Of a stretch of 64,000 bases of DNA, positions 33,001 through 40,567 are shown piece after piece. The translations under genes were made by a program, and so were the position numbers. Below the pieces are notes generated by a model that did no database searches, was not told the origin of the DNA, and saw only the letters and a program-made list of their open reading frames with translations. Position 1 is the first letter of the stretch. Each line of letters begins with the position of its first letter. Origin of the DNA: Streptomyces olivochromogenes (GTDB lineage Bacteria; Actinomycetota; Actinomycetes; Streptomycetales; Streptomycetaceae); contig NZ_JADDRL010000037.1 in NCBI RefSeq assembly GCF_021538895.1, positions 19,987 to 83,986 on the forward strand. Direction: 5' to 3'.

Positions 33001-33251
33001 CGCTGCTGCCGTACGCCGCGCCCGGCGGCGTCGAGATCGGCACCGCCGTCGCCCAGGAGGAACTGGCGCAGCTGACCCACGACGCCCACCCGGCCCGCGA
33101 CGAGAAGCTGAACGAGTACGCCGGAGCGTTCCAGCTGCTGCTGGAACGCGGGGTGAACCTGGAGTCCGGCTGGCAGGCGTGGCGGCTGGGCATGGTGCCG
33201 GACCGGCACGCCCGGGAGGTGATGGGAGTCCCGGTGCCGGCCAGGCAGTGA
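30051..33251 (+). CDS. STAND (NB-ARC) ATPase with TPR repeats and membrane hairpin
   Basis: The 1066-residue protein has a helical N-terminus, two adjacent hydrophobic segments (about 81-97 and 105-124), a linker, and an AfsR/NB-ARC-type ATPase core: FAGRRQEL (about 214-221), Walker A GSPGSGRTT (246-254), Walker B VTIVLDDA (333-340) and GLPLTLRVA (418-426). From about 600 to 1000 it has tetratricopeptide repeats, four of which share a GEAW motif. STAND proteins act as nucleotide-controlled switches that oligomerise when the repeats sense a ligand. There is no BTAD/DNA-binding domain as in AfsR, so the output is not transcriptional in an obvious way; the membrane hairpin is a candidate effector or anchor. 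Only the small membrane protein lies close upstream. Confidence 0.85.
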   Translation: MRDGHQTEAERLVVRAVEEEVRRSGGRVDGQVLLTRARGSLDAMAQTAAEEYAAYTRALDETEAGRLTFAQRYAREGAGTPLLVAAVAAVAAAVADLCLGTGTGTALGAGAAVGVVAATATVVKVAGSHLPAAHHRAGAAGQPGGPEQLRLQWLTALEVRGIRPFLDQQRVLSASTGPQKTGPRLRGADKSAAARRRTVLEQSFAQLPRPDGPFAGRRQELARIRQWAQAARATTQTRPTVVVLHGSPGSGRTTLALHAAHDLKDHFRAAVVVDLRGGSREEPPLTTRDALLHLLNRFGAPREQLLFRERSSPDQQVKRLSELYHQHLTGLPVTIVLDDAHDPEQIRALVPERSDSLVLVTARDALDLPADLPAWVHHLPVEALDAAGAEELLGAAAEDVSGPYDAESADRVRELCGGLPLTLRVAGSSLGPRSPRTLATDLAAYGPMDPVERVLRLRYSDQPEPARRLLRRIALVGRASLGTAAAAAVLATDEAEASRHLTALARAGLIDHVRGSRYRLHDLVRAFAQARLLDEEEPAERTAAQERLIVNYAELADSVLRLVDGNMSTRSDRFGPHGFTSLDEALRWLDDESSFITAALRHAEGVDQAAVLNLLGALCDYCLLRGDLYRLGEISELAQAVDQGLLVRSVQWRTGIAARQLGELDKARTTLASVVDLYLEAHHDAGAARALCSLGITLHHQGNLTEAAAKLQEALDLQQAPELATDRAWTMHALAAVQRDRARLPEALDLLTRSLVLHREGGSVHGEAWAHYQLGQLALRMGDVPRADTELRAALERYGRTRDARGEAWALTQLARARLVAGDPSPAVDGLRQAAGLHRDNEDARGEAWSLYYLGQALEETGNLDLSVRELERSRTMFSRMRDVYGLACARHHSARVTRDLRAAQTGSLRNSGFARQLLVDARADFQRMGVAHGEAWTCLELAVVDAGNTRAGQALALCDEAIALFTSYGDLRGADWARFLRCTLLPYAAPGGVEIGTAVAQEELAQLTHDAHPARDEKLNEYAGAFQLLLERGVNLESGWQAWRLGMVPDRHAREVMGVPVPARQ

Positions 33252-33258
33252 CCCCCGC

Positions 33259-33492
33259 TCAGCCCCGCTGCGGCTTCGGGTCGGCCGCGGGGGTCCCGGA
33301 CTCCGCCTCGGCGTCCGGGACCTCCTTGAAGTCGACCTTCTGCATGTGCTTGCTCATGGATTTCATCAGGCCCCACACCGCCAGGGCCATCACCGCGAAG
33401 ACGATGAAGCCGAGGACGCCGGGGGTGACCTTGTTCTGGTCGACCTCCTTGGCGAGGGGGACGAAGTGTGTCAGTGCCAGGCTCGCGCTCAT
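33259..33492 (-). CDS. Small single-helix membrane protein
   Basis: This 77-residue protein has one transmembrane helix (about residues 24-44; VLGFIVFAVMALAVWGLM) and a hydrophilic, acidic C-terminal tail. It follows mca by one base on the same strand, and this pairing suggests co-expression. The ATG at 33492 is used; an ATG at 33501 would overlap the mca stop and cannot be excluded. Function is unknown. Confidence 0.75.
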   Translation of the reverse strand: MSASLALTHFVPLAKEVDQNKVTPGVLGFIVFAVMALAVWGLMKSMSKHMQKVDFKEVPDAEAESGTPAADPKPQRG

Positions 33493-33493
33493 G

Positions 33494-34375
33494 TCAGGCA
33501 TTGTCGCGGACGCCCGCAAAGAGGTCGTCCTCGGGGATGGACGTATCCACGAGAGACTTCGCGAGCTCGTACTCCTCGGTCGGCCAGACCTCCCGCTGGA
33601 GCTCCATCGGCACCTTGAACCAGCCGCCGTCCGGGTCGATCTGCGTGGCGTGGGCGATCAGCGCCTTGTCCCGGATCTCGAAGAAGTCGGCGCAGGGCAC
33701 ATGCGTGGTCAGCGTGCGCTCGGTGCGCTCGAACTCCTTCCAGCGCTTGAGCCACTCCCCGTACGGCGAGTCCAGGCCGCGCTCCAGCATCGCGTGGTGC
33801 AGCGCCTCGGTGCGGGGGCGGTTGAAGCCCTGGTTGTAGTAGAGCTTGCGGGGCTGGTAGGCGGGGCCGAACTCGGACTCCGGGTACTTCTCGGTGTCCG
33901 CGGCGCCCTCGAACGCCACCATCGTGATCTTGTGGGTCATGATGTGGTCGGGGTGCGGGTAGCCGCCGTTCTCGTCGTAGGTGGTGATCACCTGCGGACG
34001 GAACGAACGGATCTGCTTCACGAGCTCGCCGGCCGCCTTGTCCACGTCCTCCAGGGCGAAGCAGCCCTCGGGCAGCGGGGGCAGTGGGTCGCCCTCGGGC
34101 AGGCCGGAGTCGACGAAGCCGAGCCACTCCTGGCTGACGCCCAGGATCTCCCGGGCCTCGTCCATCTCCTTCTTGCGTACCTCGTGGATGTTCTCCTCGA
34201 TGTACTTGTCGCCCTGCAGCTTCGGATTGAGGATGGAGCCGCGCTCCCCGCCCGTGCAGGTCACGACCAGCACGTCCACCCCCTCCGACACGTACTTCGC
34301 CATGGTGGCCGCGCCCTTGCTCGACTCGTCGTCGGGGTGCGCGTGAACGGCCATCAGTCGCAACTGGTCAGTCAA
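33494..34375 (-). CDS. mca: Mycothiol S-conjugate amidase
   Basis: Mca cleaves mycothiol S-conjugates to a mercapturic acid, which is exported, and glucosaminyl-inositol, which is recycled; it is a key detoxification step of actinobacteria. The 293-residue LmbE-like metalloenzyme has the zinc motif VHAHPDDESSKG at the N-terminus and the third ligand region GYPHPDH. Compared with MshB it has the longer C-terminal part typical of Mca. A small membrane protein follows directly. DUF4307 is divergent across 147 bases. Confidence 0.93.
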   Translation of the reverse strand: MTDQLRLMAVHAHPDDESSKGAATMAKYVSEGVDVLVVTCTGGERGSILNPKLQGDKYIEENIHEVRKKEMDEAREILGVSQEWLGFVDSGLPEGDPLPPLPEGCFALEDVDKAAGELVKQIRSFRPQVITTYDENGGYPHPDHIMTHKITMVAFEGAADTEKYPESEFGPAYQPRKLYYNQGFNRPRTEALHHAMLERGLDSPYGEWLKRWKEFERTERTLTTHVPCADFFEIRDKALIAHATQIDPDGGWFKVPMELQREVWPTEEYELAKSLVDTSIPEDDLFAGVRDNA

Positions 34376-34522
34376 GACTCAATCCTCGGTATGTCGGCGC
34401 CCCGTGTCTCCGGGTGCGATCGGCGGCTTCTATAGTGACCGAATCGGGGGGCGAATAATTCCGGGGTCCGCCCTGGAGCCCCCTTTCGGGACCTTCGTCC
34501 CGCCCCGGCCGAGAGGACGATC

Positions 34523-34921
34523 ATGACTACGGCGAGCACGCGGCTGCCCGAGGGTCGCTACGGCCGTTCCTCGGACACGCGCGCCGACCGCAGACTCAAG
34601 ATCGCCGGGACCGTATTCGGCGGCGCCCTGCTCGCCCTGATCGGCTACTTCGGCTATCACTACGTCGCGCAGAACGAGATCAGCGCCCAGGTGATCGCCT
34701 TCCAGGCCTCGGACGACGCCGTGCGGATCCATCTGGAGGTCCACAAGGACGCCGGCGCCGAGGGCTACTGCACGCTGCGCTCCCAGGCGGCCGACGGCGC
34801 CGAGGTGGGCCGGGCGGACTTCCGCTTCACCGGTTCGGCCACGCGCATCGACAAGGTCGTCACGCTGCGTACGACGGCTCGGGGCACGACGGCCGAGCTG
34901 CTCGGCTGTCACGCCGGCTGA
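34523..34921 (+). CDS. DUF4307 membrane protein
   Basis: The 132-residue protein has a cytoplasmic basic N-terminus, one transmembrane helix (about 28-48) and an extracytoplasmic beta-rich domain with two cysteines (GYCTLRSQ and LLGCHAG), as in the actinobacterial DUF4307 family, whose function is unknown. Gene order mca-DUF4307-greA is commonly conserved in Streptomyces. Start ATG at 34523. Confidence 0.85.
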   Translation: MTTASTRLPEGRYGRSSDTRADRRLKIAGTVFGGALLALIGYFGYHYVAQNEISAQVIAFQASDDAVRIHLEVHKDAGAEGYCTLRSQAADGAEVGRADFRFTGSATRIDKVVTLRTTARGTTAELLGCHAG

Positions 34922-35117
34922 CCCGGCCGAGAACGGCTGACCCGCCGGACCTCGACCGGAATACGTAGGCGCTGACCTGCGTTGACGCAATTCTGATGGC
35001 TTATGTCCTCCCCCTTCGGCCGTTGAATTGTTAGGCTCGTGGTTTCGCCCATCCGTGAAGGAACATTCTTCTGGGTAGGGCGATGCTTTGTATTCCCAGT
35101 ACCTACGAGGAGCACCT

Positions 35118-35618
35118 GTGACCCAGACCAGCGAGAACGTCACCTGGCTGACCCAGGAGGCGTACAACCAGCTCAAGGCCGAGCTGGAGTACCTGTCTGG
35201 TCCTGCGCGCACGGAGATCGCCGCCAAGATCGCGGCCGCGCGCGAGGAGGGCGACCTGCGCGAGAACGGCGGGTACCACGCGGCCAAGGAGGAGCAGGGC
35301 AAGCAGGAGCTCCGTGTGCGCCAGCTGACCCAGCTCCTGGAGAACGCCAAGGTCGGCGAGGCGCCGACCTCGACGGACGGTGCGGTGGCGCCCGGCATGG
35401 TCGTGACGATCGCCTTCGACGGTGACGAGGACGACACGACGACGTTCCTGCTCGCCTCGCGCGAGTACGCCAGTGCCGACGTCGAGACGTACTCGCCCCA
35501 GTCCCCGCTGGGCTCCGGCGTGATCGGCCACAAGGTCGGCGAGGACGCGGAGTACGAGCTACCGAACGGCAAGAAGGCCTCGGTGAAGATCCTCAAGGCC
35601 GAGCCGTACTCGGGCTGA
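35118..35618 (+). CDS. greA: Transcription elongation factor GreA
   Basis: GreA rescues backtracked RNA polymerase by stimulating transcript cleavage through its acidic coiled-coil tip. The 166-residue protein has the N-terminal coiled coil with EEGDLRENGGYHAAKEEQ, which includes the acidic tip residues, and a C-terminal FKBP-like domain (SPLGSGVIGHKVGEDAEY). Length is typical. The GTG at 35118 has a GAGGAG site. A strong terminator follows. Confidence 0.96.
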   Translation: MTQTSENVTWLTQEAYNQLKAELEYLSGPARTEIAAKIAAAREEGDLRENGGYHAAKEEQGKQELRVRQLTQLLENAKVGEAPTSTDGAVAPGMVVTIAFDGDEDDTTTFLLASREYASADVETYSPQSPLGSGVIGHKVGEDAEYELPNGKKASVKILKAEPYSG

Positions 35619-35644
35619 CCCCGACCGGACCAGTTTCCCGACCA

Positions 35645-35673
35645 GCCCCCGGCGTCCGCGTGACGCCGGGGGC
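35645..35673. terminator. Terminator between greA and the ABC exporter genes
   Basis: A perfect 12-bp stem (35645-35656 with 35662-35673) with a five-base loop lies 27 bases after greA and 39 bases after the converging permease gene, so it can serve both. Confidence 0.85.
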
Positions 35674-35711
35674 ATCGTCATGTCCGGGCCGACGTCAGCG
35701 CCGGACCGGGG

Positions 35712-36512
35712 TCATGCCGTCGCCGAGCGGTACTTGCGGACCGCGAGCGTGCGGAAGACCAGGATGATCACGACCGACCAGAGCAGCGAGGCCCACACGG
35801 GGTGCTGCATCGGCCAGGCGTCGGACGTCTGGAAGCCCGGGGGCAGGTTGCCGAACAGCTCGCGGGACGCCTGCACCGTGGCGCTGAAGGGGTTCCAGTT
35901 GGCGACGTGCTGCAGGAAGGCCGGCATCTGGTTGGCGTCCACGAACGCGTTCGAGAGGAACGTCAGCGGAAACAGCCAGATCAGACCGCCCGAGGTCGCC
36001 GCTTCGGGAGTGCGCACGGACAGGCCGATGAGCGCGCCGATCCACGAGAACGCGTAGCCGAGCAGCAGGAGCAGCCCGAAACCGGCGAGCACCTTGCCCA
36101 GGTTCTCGTGCGTGCGCCAGCCGACGAGCAGGGCAACGACCGCCAGGACGACGACGGTGAGCGCCGTCTGCACCAGGTCGGCCAGGGTGCGGCCGGTCAG
36201 CACCGCACCGCGTGCCATCGGCAGGGAGCGGAAGCGGTCGATGAGGCCCTTGTGCATGTCGTCGGCGATGCCCGCACCCGCGCCCGCCGTGGCGAACGTG
36301 ACGGTCTGGGCGAAGATGCCGGCCATCAGGAACTCGCGGTAGGCCTGGGTGGAGGTGGACGAGCCGACCTTGATCGAGCCGCCGAACACATAGGTGAACA
36401 GCACCACGAACATGATGGGCTGGATCAGCCCGAAAATGATCATCTCGGGGATGCGGCCCATGCGGATCAGATTCCGCTGGGCGATGATCAGGGAATCGCT
36501 GGCGGCGCTCAC
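35712..36512 (-). CDS. ABC-2 type permease (DrrB-like)
   Basis: The 266-residue protein has six hydrophobic segments and the ABC-2 layout, with the conserved region FRSLPMARGAVLTGRTLADL in the cytoplasmic loop (the typical R-x-x-P motif of DrrB-like permeases). It pairs with the ATPase upstream to form an exporter of a hydrophobic compound or lipid. The GTG at 36512 overlaps the ATPase stop (GTGA). Confidence 0.92.
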   Translation of the reverse strand: MSAASDSLIIAQRNLIRMGRIPEMIIFGLIQPIMFVVLFTYVFGGSIKVGSSTSTQAYREFLMAGIFAQTVTFATAGAGAGIADDMHKGLIDRFRSLPMARGAVLTGRTLADLVQTALTVVVLAVVALLVGWRTHENLGKVLAGFGLLLLLGYAFSWIGALIGLSVRTPEAATSGGLIWLFPLTFLSNAFVDANQMPAFLQHVANWNPFSATVQASRELFGNLPPGFQTSDAWPMQHPVWASLLWSVVIILVFRTLAVRKYRSATA

Positions 36513-37528
36513 TTCACGGTCTCCTTCTTCTTGGCCTGGGCGTTCTTCGCCCGAGCGCCGTCGTCCGCGCCGTTGTCCGTGTCCTTCTCCTCGGCCACGT
36601 GTCCCGTCAGGGACAGGAAGACGTCGTCGAGGGTGGGGCGGCGCAGCCCGATGTCGTCTATCTCGATGCCGCGGTTGTCCAGCTCCCGGATGACCTCGGC
36701 GAGGAGCTTCGCGCCGCCGGTGACGGGCACGGTCAGCTTGCGGGTGTGCTCCTCGACCTTGGTGTCGCCCTTGCCGAAGCCGCGCAGCACCTCCTCGGCG
36801 GTCGTGATGTGCTCGCGCTCGTGCACGACGACCTCGACGCGCTCGCCGCCGGTGCGCGCCTTGAGCTCGTCGGAGGTGCCCTTGGCGATCACCCGGCCGT
36901 GGTCGACGACCGCGATCTCGTGGGCGAGGTGGTCGGCCTCCTCGAGGTACTGGGTGGTGAGCAGCAGCGTCGTACCGCCGGAGACCAGCTGCTTGATGAC
37001 CTCCCACAGCTGCTGGCGGTTGCGGGGGTCGAGGCCGGTGGTCGGCTCGTCCATGAACATCACGGGCGGCGAGACCACGAGCGCGGCCGCGAGGTCGAGC
37101 CGACGGCGCATGCCTCCGGAGTAGGTCTTGGCCGGACGGTCGGCGGCCTCCGTGAGGTTGAACTGCTCCAGCAGCTCCACCGCCCGGGCCTTCGCCGCCT
37201 TCCCGCCCATCTGGTACAGGCGGCCGACCATCTGCAGGTTCTCGCGGCCGGTGAGGTATTCGTCGACCGCCGCGAACTGTCCGGACAGGCCGATGTTGCG
37301 GCGCACCGCATCGGGCTGCTTGAGGACGTCGACGCCCGCGACCACGGCCTTGCCGCTGTCGGGGCGCAGCAGGGTCGTCAGGCAGCGGACGGTCGTCGTC
37401 TTGCCGGCGCCGTTCGGCCCGAGCAGGCCGAGGACCGTGCCCTCGGGGACATCGAGGTCGACGCCGTCCAGTGCCCTTACGTCACCGAAGGTCTTCACCA
37501 GACCTTCGGCATAGATGGCGCCTGGCAT
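36509..37528 (-). CDS. ABC exporter ATP-binding protein (DrrA-like)
   Basis: The 339-residue protein has Walker A GPNGAGKTTT, signature YSGGMRRR, Walker B VMFMDEPTTGLD and the C-terminal DUF4162-like extension of DrrA-type ATPases, ending in a charged Lys/Ala tail. It energises the ABC-2 permease encoded next, with which it overlaps by four bases. The ATG at 37528 has GGAG eight bases upstream. A perfect palindrome lies 68-83 bases upstream of the start. Confidence 0.92.
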   Translation of the reverse strand: MPGAIYAEGLVKTFGDVRALDGVDLDVPEGTVLGLLGPNGAGKTTTVRCLTTLLRPDSGKAVVAGVDVLKQPDAVRRNIGLSGQFAAVDEYLTGRENLQMVGRLYQMGGKAAKARAVELLEQFNLTEAADRPAKTYSGGMRRRLDLAAALVVSPPVMFMDEPTTGLDPRNRQQLWEVIKQLVSGGTTLLLTTQYLEEADHLAHEIAVVDHGRVIAKGTSDELKARTGGERVEVVVHEREHITTAEEVLRGFGKGDTKVEEHTRKLTVPVTGGAKLLAEVIRELDNRGIEIDDIGLRRPTLDDVFLSLTGHVAEEKDTDNGADDGARAKNAQAKKKETVK

Positions 37529-37595
37529 ATGAGTCTCCACGTCTTTGGGGATGGGGCGAAAAAGGCAGGGGGTGGCTGCGTTGCGAGACACCGTA

Positions 37596-37611
37596 ACGCG
37601 ATGTATCGCGT
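37596..37611. promoter_or_regulatory. Perfect palindrome upstream of the ABC exporter operon
   Basis: ACGCGAT and ATCGCGT flank a central GT (37596-37611), giving a 7+7 perfect palindrome in the 223-base gap between the threonine dehydratase stop and the exporter start. Its GATGTATC-like core resembles operators of PadR/TetR regulators of drug exporters. No regulator gene is adjacent. Nothing else was found in the gap. Confidence 0.5.
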
Positions 37612-37751
37612 CTCTCGACGGGATTTTTGGTACGTCGCTGCGTATCGGCGACGCCCGAACGAGAGGCCGCGACTCGACGTGCCCGAGTGGGATGGTGAGC
37701 TCGACGGTGCCCGAGCGAGATGACGGATGAGTGACGACGAGGTCTCCGACC

Positions 37752-38981
37752 TCAATCGATGACCGTGTAACCCGCCTCGCGCAGGGCCTGGCCGACCTCG
37801 GCGCAGTGCGCCGGGCCCTTCGTCTCCAGGTGCAGCTCCACCTCCGCCTCGGTGAGCCCGAGCCGGGGATCGGTCCGTACATGGCTCACGTCGAGGACGT
37901 TAGCGTCCACCACTGACAACGCCCCGAGGAGCGTGGCGAGGGCGCCCGGCCGGTCCGTCAGCCGCAGCCGAACGGCCAGGTAGCGGCCCTGCGCGGCCAT
38001 GCCGTGCCGGAGCACGCGCTGCAGCAGCACCGGGTCGACGTTGCCGCCGGACAGCACCGCGACGACCGGTCCGGGGAAGGCGCCGGGCGCGCCCAGCAGG
38101 GCGGCGACCGGGCTGGCGCCGGCCGGCTCCACGACCAGCTTGGCCCGCTCCAGGCACAGCAGCAGCGCGGCCGACAGCTGGTCCTCGGTGACCGTGCGCA
38201 CCTCGTCGACCAGCTCCCTGATGATCCCGAACGGCACGTCGCCGGGGCACCCCACCTTGATGCCGTCGGCCATCGTCGTCGGGTTCTCGATCACCACCGG
38301 CAGCCCGGCCGCGAGCGAGGGCGGGTACGCCGCCGAGCCCTCCGCCTGCACGCCGACGATCCGCACGTCCGGCCGCAGCGCCTTGACCGCGACCGCGATG
38401 CCGGCCGCGAGCCCGCCGCCGCCGACGCCGACGAGGATCGTGCCCACCTCCGGGCACTGCTCCAGGATCTCCAGGCCCACCGTGCCCTGCCCCGCGATGA
38501 TGTCGGGGTGGTCGAAGGGGTGGATGAAGACCGCGCCGGTCTCCCGCGCGTACTCCTGCGCGGCGGCCAGCGTCTCGTCGACCACCTGGCCGTGCAGGCG
38601 CACCTCGGCGCCGTACTCCCGGGTCGCGCTCATCTTCGGCAGCGGCGCGCCCTTCGGCATGAACACGGTGGCGTGCACGCCGAGCAGCGACGAGGCCAGG
38701 GCCACGCCCTGCGCGTGGTTGCCGGCACTGGCGGCCACCACACCGGCGGCCCGCTCCTCCGGCAGCAGTCCGGCGATCCGGACGTACGCGCCGCGCAGCT
38801 TGAACGATCCCGTCCGCTGGAGGTTCTCGCACTTGAGGTGCACCGGCGTGCCCGCCAGCTGCGACAGGTGCCTGCTGCCCTCCATCGCGGTCACCCGCGC
38901 CACTCCCGAAAGCATCTTCTGGGCGCCGCGCACGTCGTCGAGCGTGACGGGCCGCAAGGAGTCAGCCGTGCTGTAGCTCAT
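37752..38981 (-). CDS. ilvA: Threonine dehydratase (biosynthetic/catabolic type with ACT domain)
   Basis: It deaminates L-threonine to 2-oxobutyrate with PLP, feeding isoleucine synthesis or catabolism. The 409-residue protein has the PLP-lysine segment GSFKLRGAY, the ASAGNHAQGVA loop, the glycine-rich phosphate cup VGVGGGGLAAG, and one C-terminal ACT-like domain (about 330-409; RLRLTDRPGALATLLGAL). A single ACT domain at this length is typical of the actinobacterial enzymes. Start ATG 38981. It is divergent from a MarR regulator (143-base gap). Confidence 0.93.
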   Translation of the reverse strand: MSYSTADSLRPVTLDDVRGAQKMLSGVARVTAMEGSRHLSQLAGTPVHLKCENLQRTGSFKLRGAYVRIAGLLPEERAAGVVAASAGNHAQGVALASSLLGVHATVFMPKGAPLPKMSATREYGAEVRLHGQVVDETLAAAQEYARETGAVFIHPFDHPDIIAGQGTVGLEILEQCPEVGTILVGVGGGGLAAGIAVAVKALRPDVRIVGVQAEGSAAYPPSLAAGLPVVIENPTTMADGIKVGCPGDVPFGIIRELVDEVRTVTEDQLSAALLLCLERAKLVVEPAGASPVAALLGAPGAFPGPVVAVLSGGNVDPVLLQRVLRHGMAAQGRYLAVRLRLTDRPGALATLLGALSVVDANVLDVSHVRTDPRLGLTEAEVELHLETKGPAHCAEVGQALREAGYTVID

Positions 38982-39124
38982 GACACCAGTCTCGCAGTTC
39001 ACAGTCGCGCGGATCCGGTGTGACCAAGCTCCGAGACCGGATTGCGCAGCGCCGGTACGGCCCGCCGCCCGGCCGCGTACCCTGTCCCCCAACCCAGCAC
39101 TCTTCATGAAGTGAGCCCCCGGCC

Positions 39125-39649
39125 ATGCCCACAACACCTGAAATGTCGATGGACATGACGACCGTCGGTGACACCGGTCTCCTCGACACGCTGCAGCACG
39201 AGGTGGCGGTGTTCGCCCGCCGTGCCGAACAGACCCGGCTCGGTGGCGTCGGGCAGGTGCGCAACTCCATGGACCGCGCCGCGTACCTGCTGCTCAACCG
39301 GCTCGACAAGGAAGGCCCGATGGGCGTCAAGGCGCTCGCCGCGAGCATGGGGATCGATTCGTCGACGGTCACCCGGCAGGTGGCTCCGCTGGTCGACACC
39401 GGGCTCGTCAAGCGCACCTCGCACCCCGAGGACGGGCGGGCCGTGGTGCTCCAGCTGTCCCCGCGCGGGCTGTCCCGGCTGGACGAAGTCCGCTCTTCCC
39501 GGCGTCAGTTGATGGCCGAACTGACCCACGACTGGGCGCCGGAGGAGCGCGAGGCGTTCTGCGCGCTCCTGACGCGCTTCAACACCGCGCTCTCCGCCCG
39601 CATGGCGGTCCCGGGCGTGCCCGCGCCGGAGACTCCGCCCGCCTCCTGA
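39125..39649 (+). CDS. MarR family regulator
   Basis: The 174-residue protein has a central winged helix: MGVKALAASMGIDSSTVTRQVAPLVDTGLVKR (read as successive segments), followed by the wing HPEDGRAVVLQLSPRG and a C-terminal dimerisation helix. It faces the threonine dehydratase gene and may regulate it or itself. No operator was recognised. Confidence 0.9.
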   Translation: MPTTPEMSMDMTTVGDTGLLDTLQHEVAVFARRAEQTRLGGVGQVRNSMDRAAYLLLNRLDKEGPMGVKALAASMGIDSSTVTRQVAPLVDTGLVKRTSHPEDGRAVVLQLSPRGLSRLDEVRSSRRQLMAELTHDWAPEEREAFCALLTRFNTALSARMAVPGVPAPETPPAS

Positions 39650-39758
39650 GCGCCGGACTCTTGACCTTGGGCCGCCGCTGGCCTCATATGAGACCGGGTC
39701 CTCGTCGTACACGGTTCCGTATCCCGTACGGGCTGGGCCCCCTCAGGCGGGAGGCGCG

Positions 39759-40265
39759 GTGCGAGAACGGCAGGCGTCCCACAATGCCCGCCGGGCCCGG
39801 GAGTTCGAGGCGTTCGTCGCGGGCGCGGCAGGGCGGCTGCTGCATGCCGCCACACTGCTGACCGGCGAGGCGCCGGACGACAACCCACGCGCGCGGAGAC
39901 TGCTGACGCTCGCGCTCGCGCACACGTACGCGTGCTGGGACCGGATGCGCGGCGAGGACCCGTACGACCACGCCCGTCAGTACCTCGCCACCCGCTTCGC
40001 GCGCGGGGCGTGGCACCAGTACGGCGGCGGTCCGGGCCGGGGCCGCCCCCACCCCCGCAGTCCCCTGGCCGTCCTCACACCCCAGGAACGCCTGATCGTC
40101 GTCCTCCGGTTGTACGAGGGTGTCGCGGAGGAACAGGCCGCGGCGCTGCTGGGCCTGCCGACGGAACGCGTCCACACGATCTGCGACCGCGCGACGGCCA
40201 CGCTGCTGCATCCGCGACGTGGGCAGACTCCGGCGGTGGCGAGCGCGAAGGTGGCACCGTCATGA
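39759..40265 (+). CDS. Sigma-70 region-4-like protein
   Basis: The 168-residue protein looks like a degenerate ECF-type sigma factor: a helical N-terminal part (HNARRAREFEAFVAGAAGRLLHAATLLTG in consecutive segments resembles region 2 of the SigE-like family) and a C-terminal helix-turn-helix (LTPQERLIVVLRLYEG, then AALLGLPTERVHTI) like region 4. Promoter-recognising residues in region 2 are poorly conserved, so it may be a regulator rather than a true sigma factor. The GTG at 39759 has a GGGAGG site. It is coupled through a mini-ORF to a small membrane protein that could act like an anti-sigma partner. Confidence 0.7.
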   Translation: MRERQASHNARRAREFEAFVAGAAGRLLHAATLLTGEAPDDNPRARRLLTLALAHTYACWDRMRGEDPYDHARQYLATRFARGAWHQYGGGPGRGRPHPRSPLAVLTPQERLIVVLRLYEGVAEEQAAALLGLPTERVHTICDRATATLLHPRRGQTPAVASAKVAPS

Positions 40266-40321
40266 GGCGCCGGAGCCACGTGGAGACCCGGAGCCACGGC
40301 GGAACGGGGAGGCGCGGGTGA
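40262..40321 (+). CDS. 19-codon bridging mini-ORF
   Basis: An ATG at 40262 overlaps the stop of the sigma-like gene (ATGA), encodes 19 mostly basic and polar residues (MRRRSHVETRSHGG...), and stops in a GTGA overlap with the next gene at 40318. The double overlap suggests that ribosomes are handed from the sigma-like gene to the membrane-protein gene through this frame. The peptide itself may have no function. Confidence 0.4.
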   Translation: MRRRSHVETRSHGGTGRRG

Positions 40322-40566
40322 ACCGGACCGAGCGTGAGGCGACCGTGCGGCGGCTCATGGAGCAGGTGCCGCCCCCCGTGCCGCCCGAGCTCTACGGCGA
40401 GGTCCTGCGCCGCGGGGCCCGCATGCTGCGCCGCCGGACCGTGGCACGCCGCCTGCTGTGGCTGGCGCTGTTCGCCGCGGCCGTGGCCTTCACCGTCTGG
40501 GCACTGACCGCCCGCCCCTGGGTGGAGCCGCCGTCCCAGACGACTCCACCGCTGACGGGGTGGTGA
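40318..40566 (+). CDS. Small single-helix membrane protein
   Basis: The 82-residue protein has a cytoplasmic N-terminal half (VRRLMEQVPPPVPPELYGEVLRRG in consecutive parts), one transmembrane helix (about 46-66; LLWLALFAAAVAFTVWAL) and a short Pro/Thr tail outside. Its layout resembles the membrane-anchored partners of ECF-like factors, but no zinc anti-sigma motif is present. GTG at 40318 with GGGGAGG upstream. It converges on metB with a single base between stop codons. Confidence 0.75.
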   Translation: MNRTEREATVRRLMEQVPPPVPPELYGEVLRRGARMLRRRTVARRLLWLALFAAAVAFTVWALTARPWVEPPSQTTPPLTGW

Positions 40567-40567
40567 C

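Noticed and set aside
34922..35117. greA promoter from TTGACG near 34983
   Set aside because: No -10 element lies at suitable distance, so I do not call a promoter.
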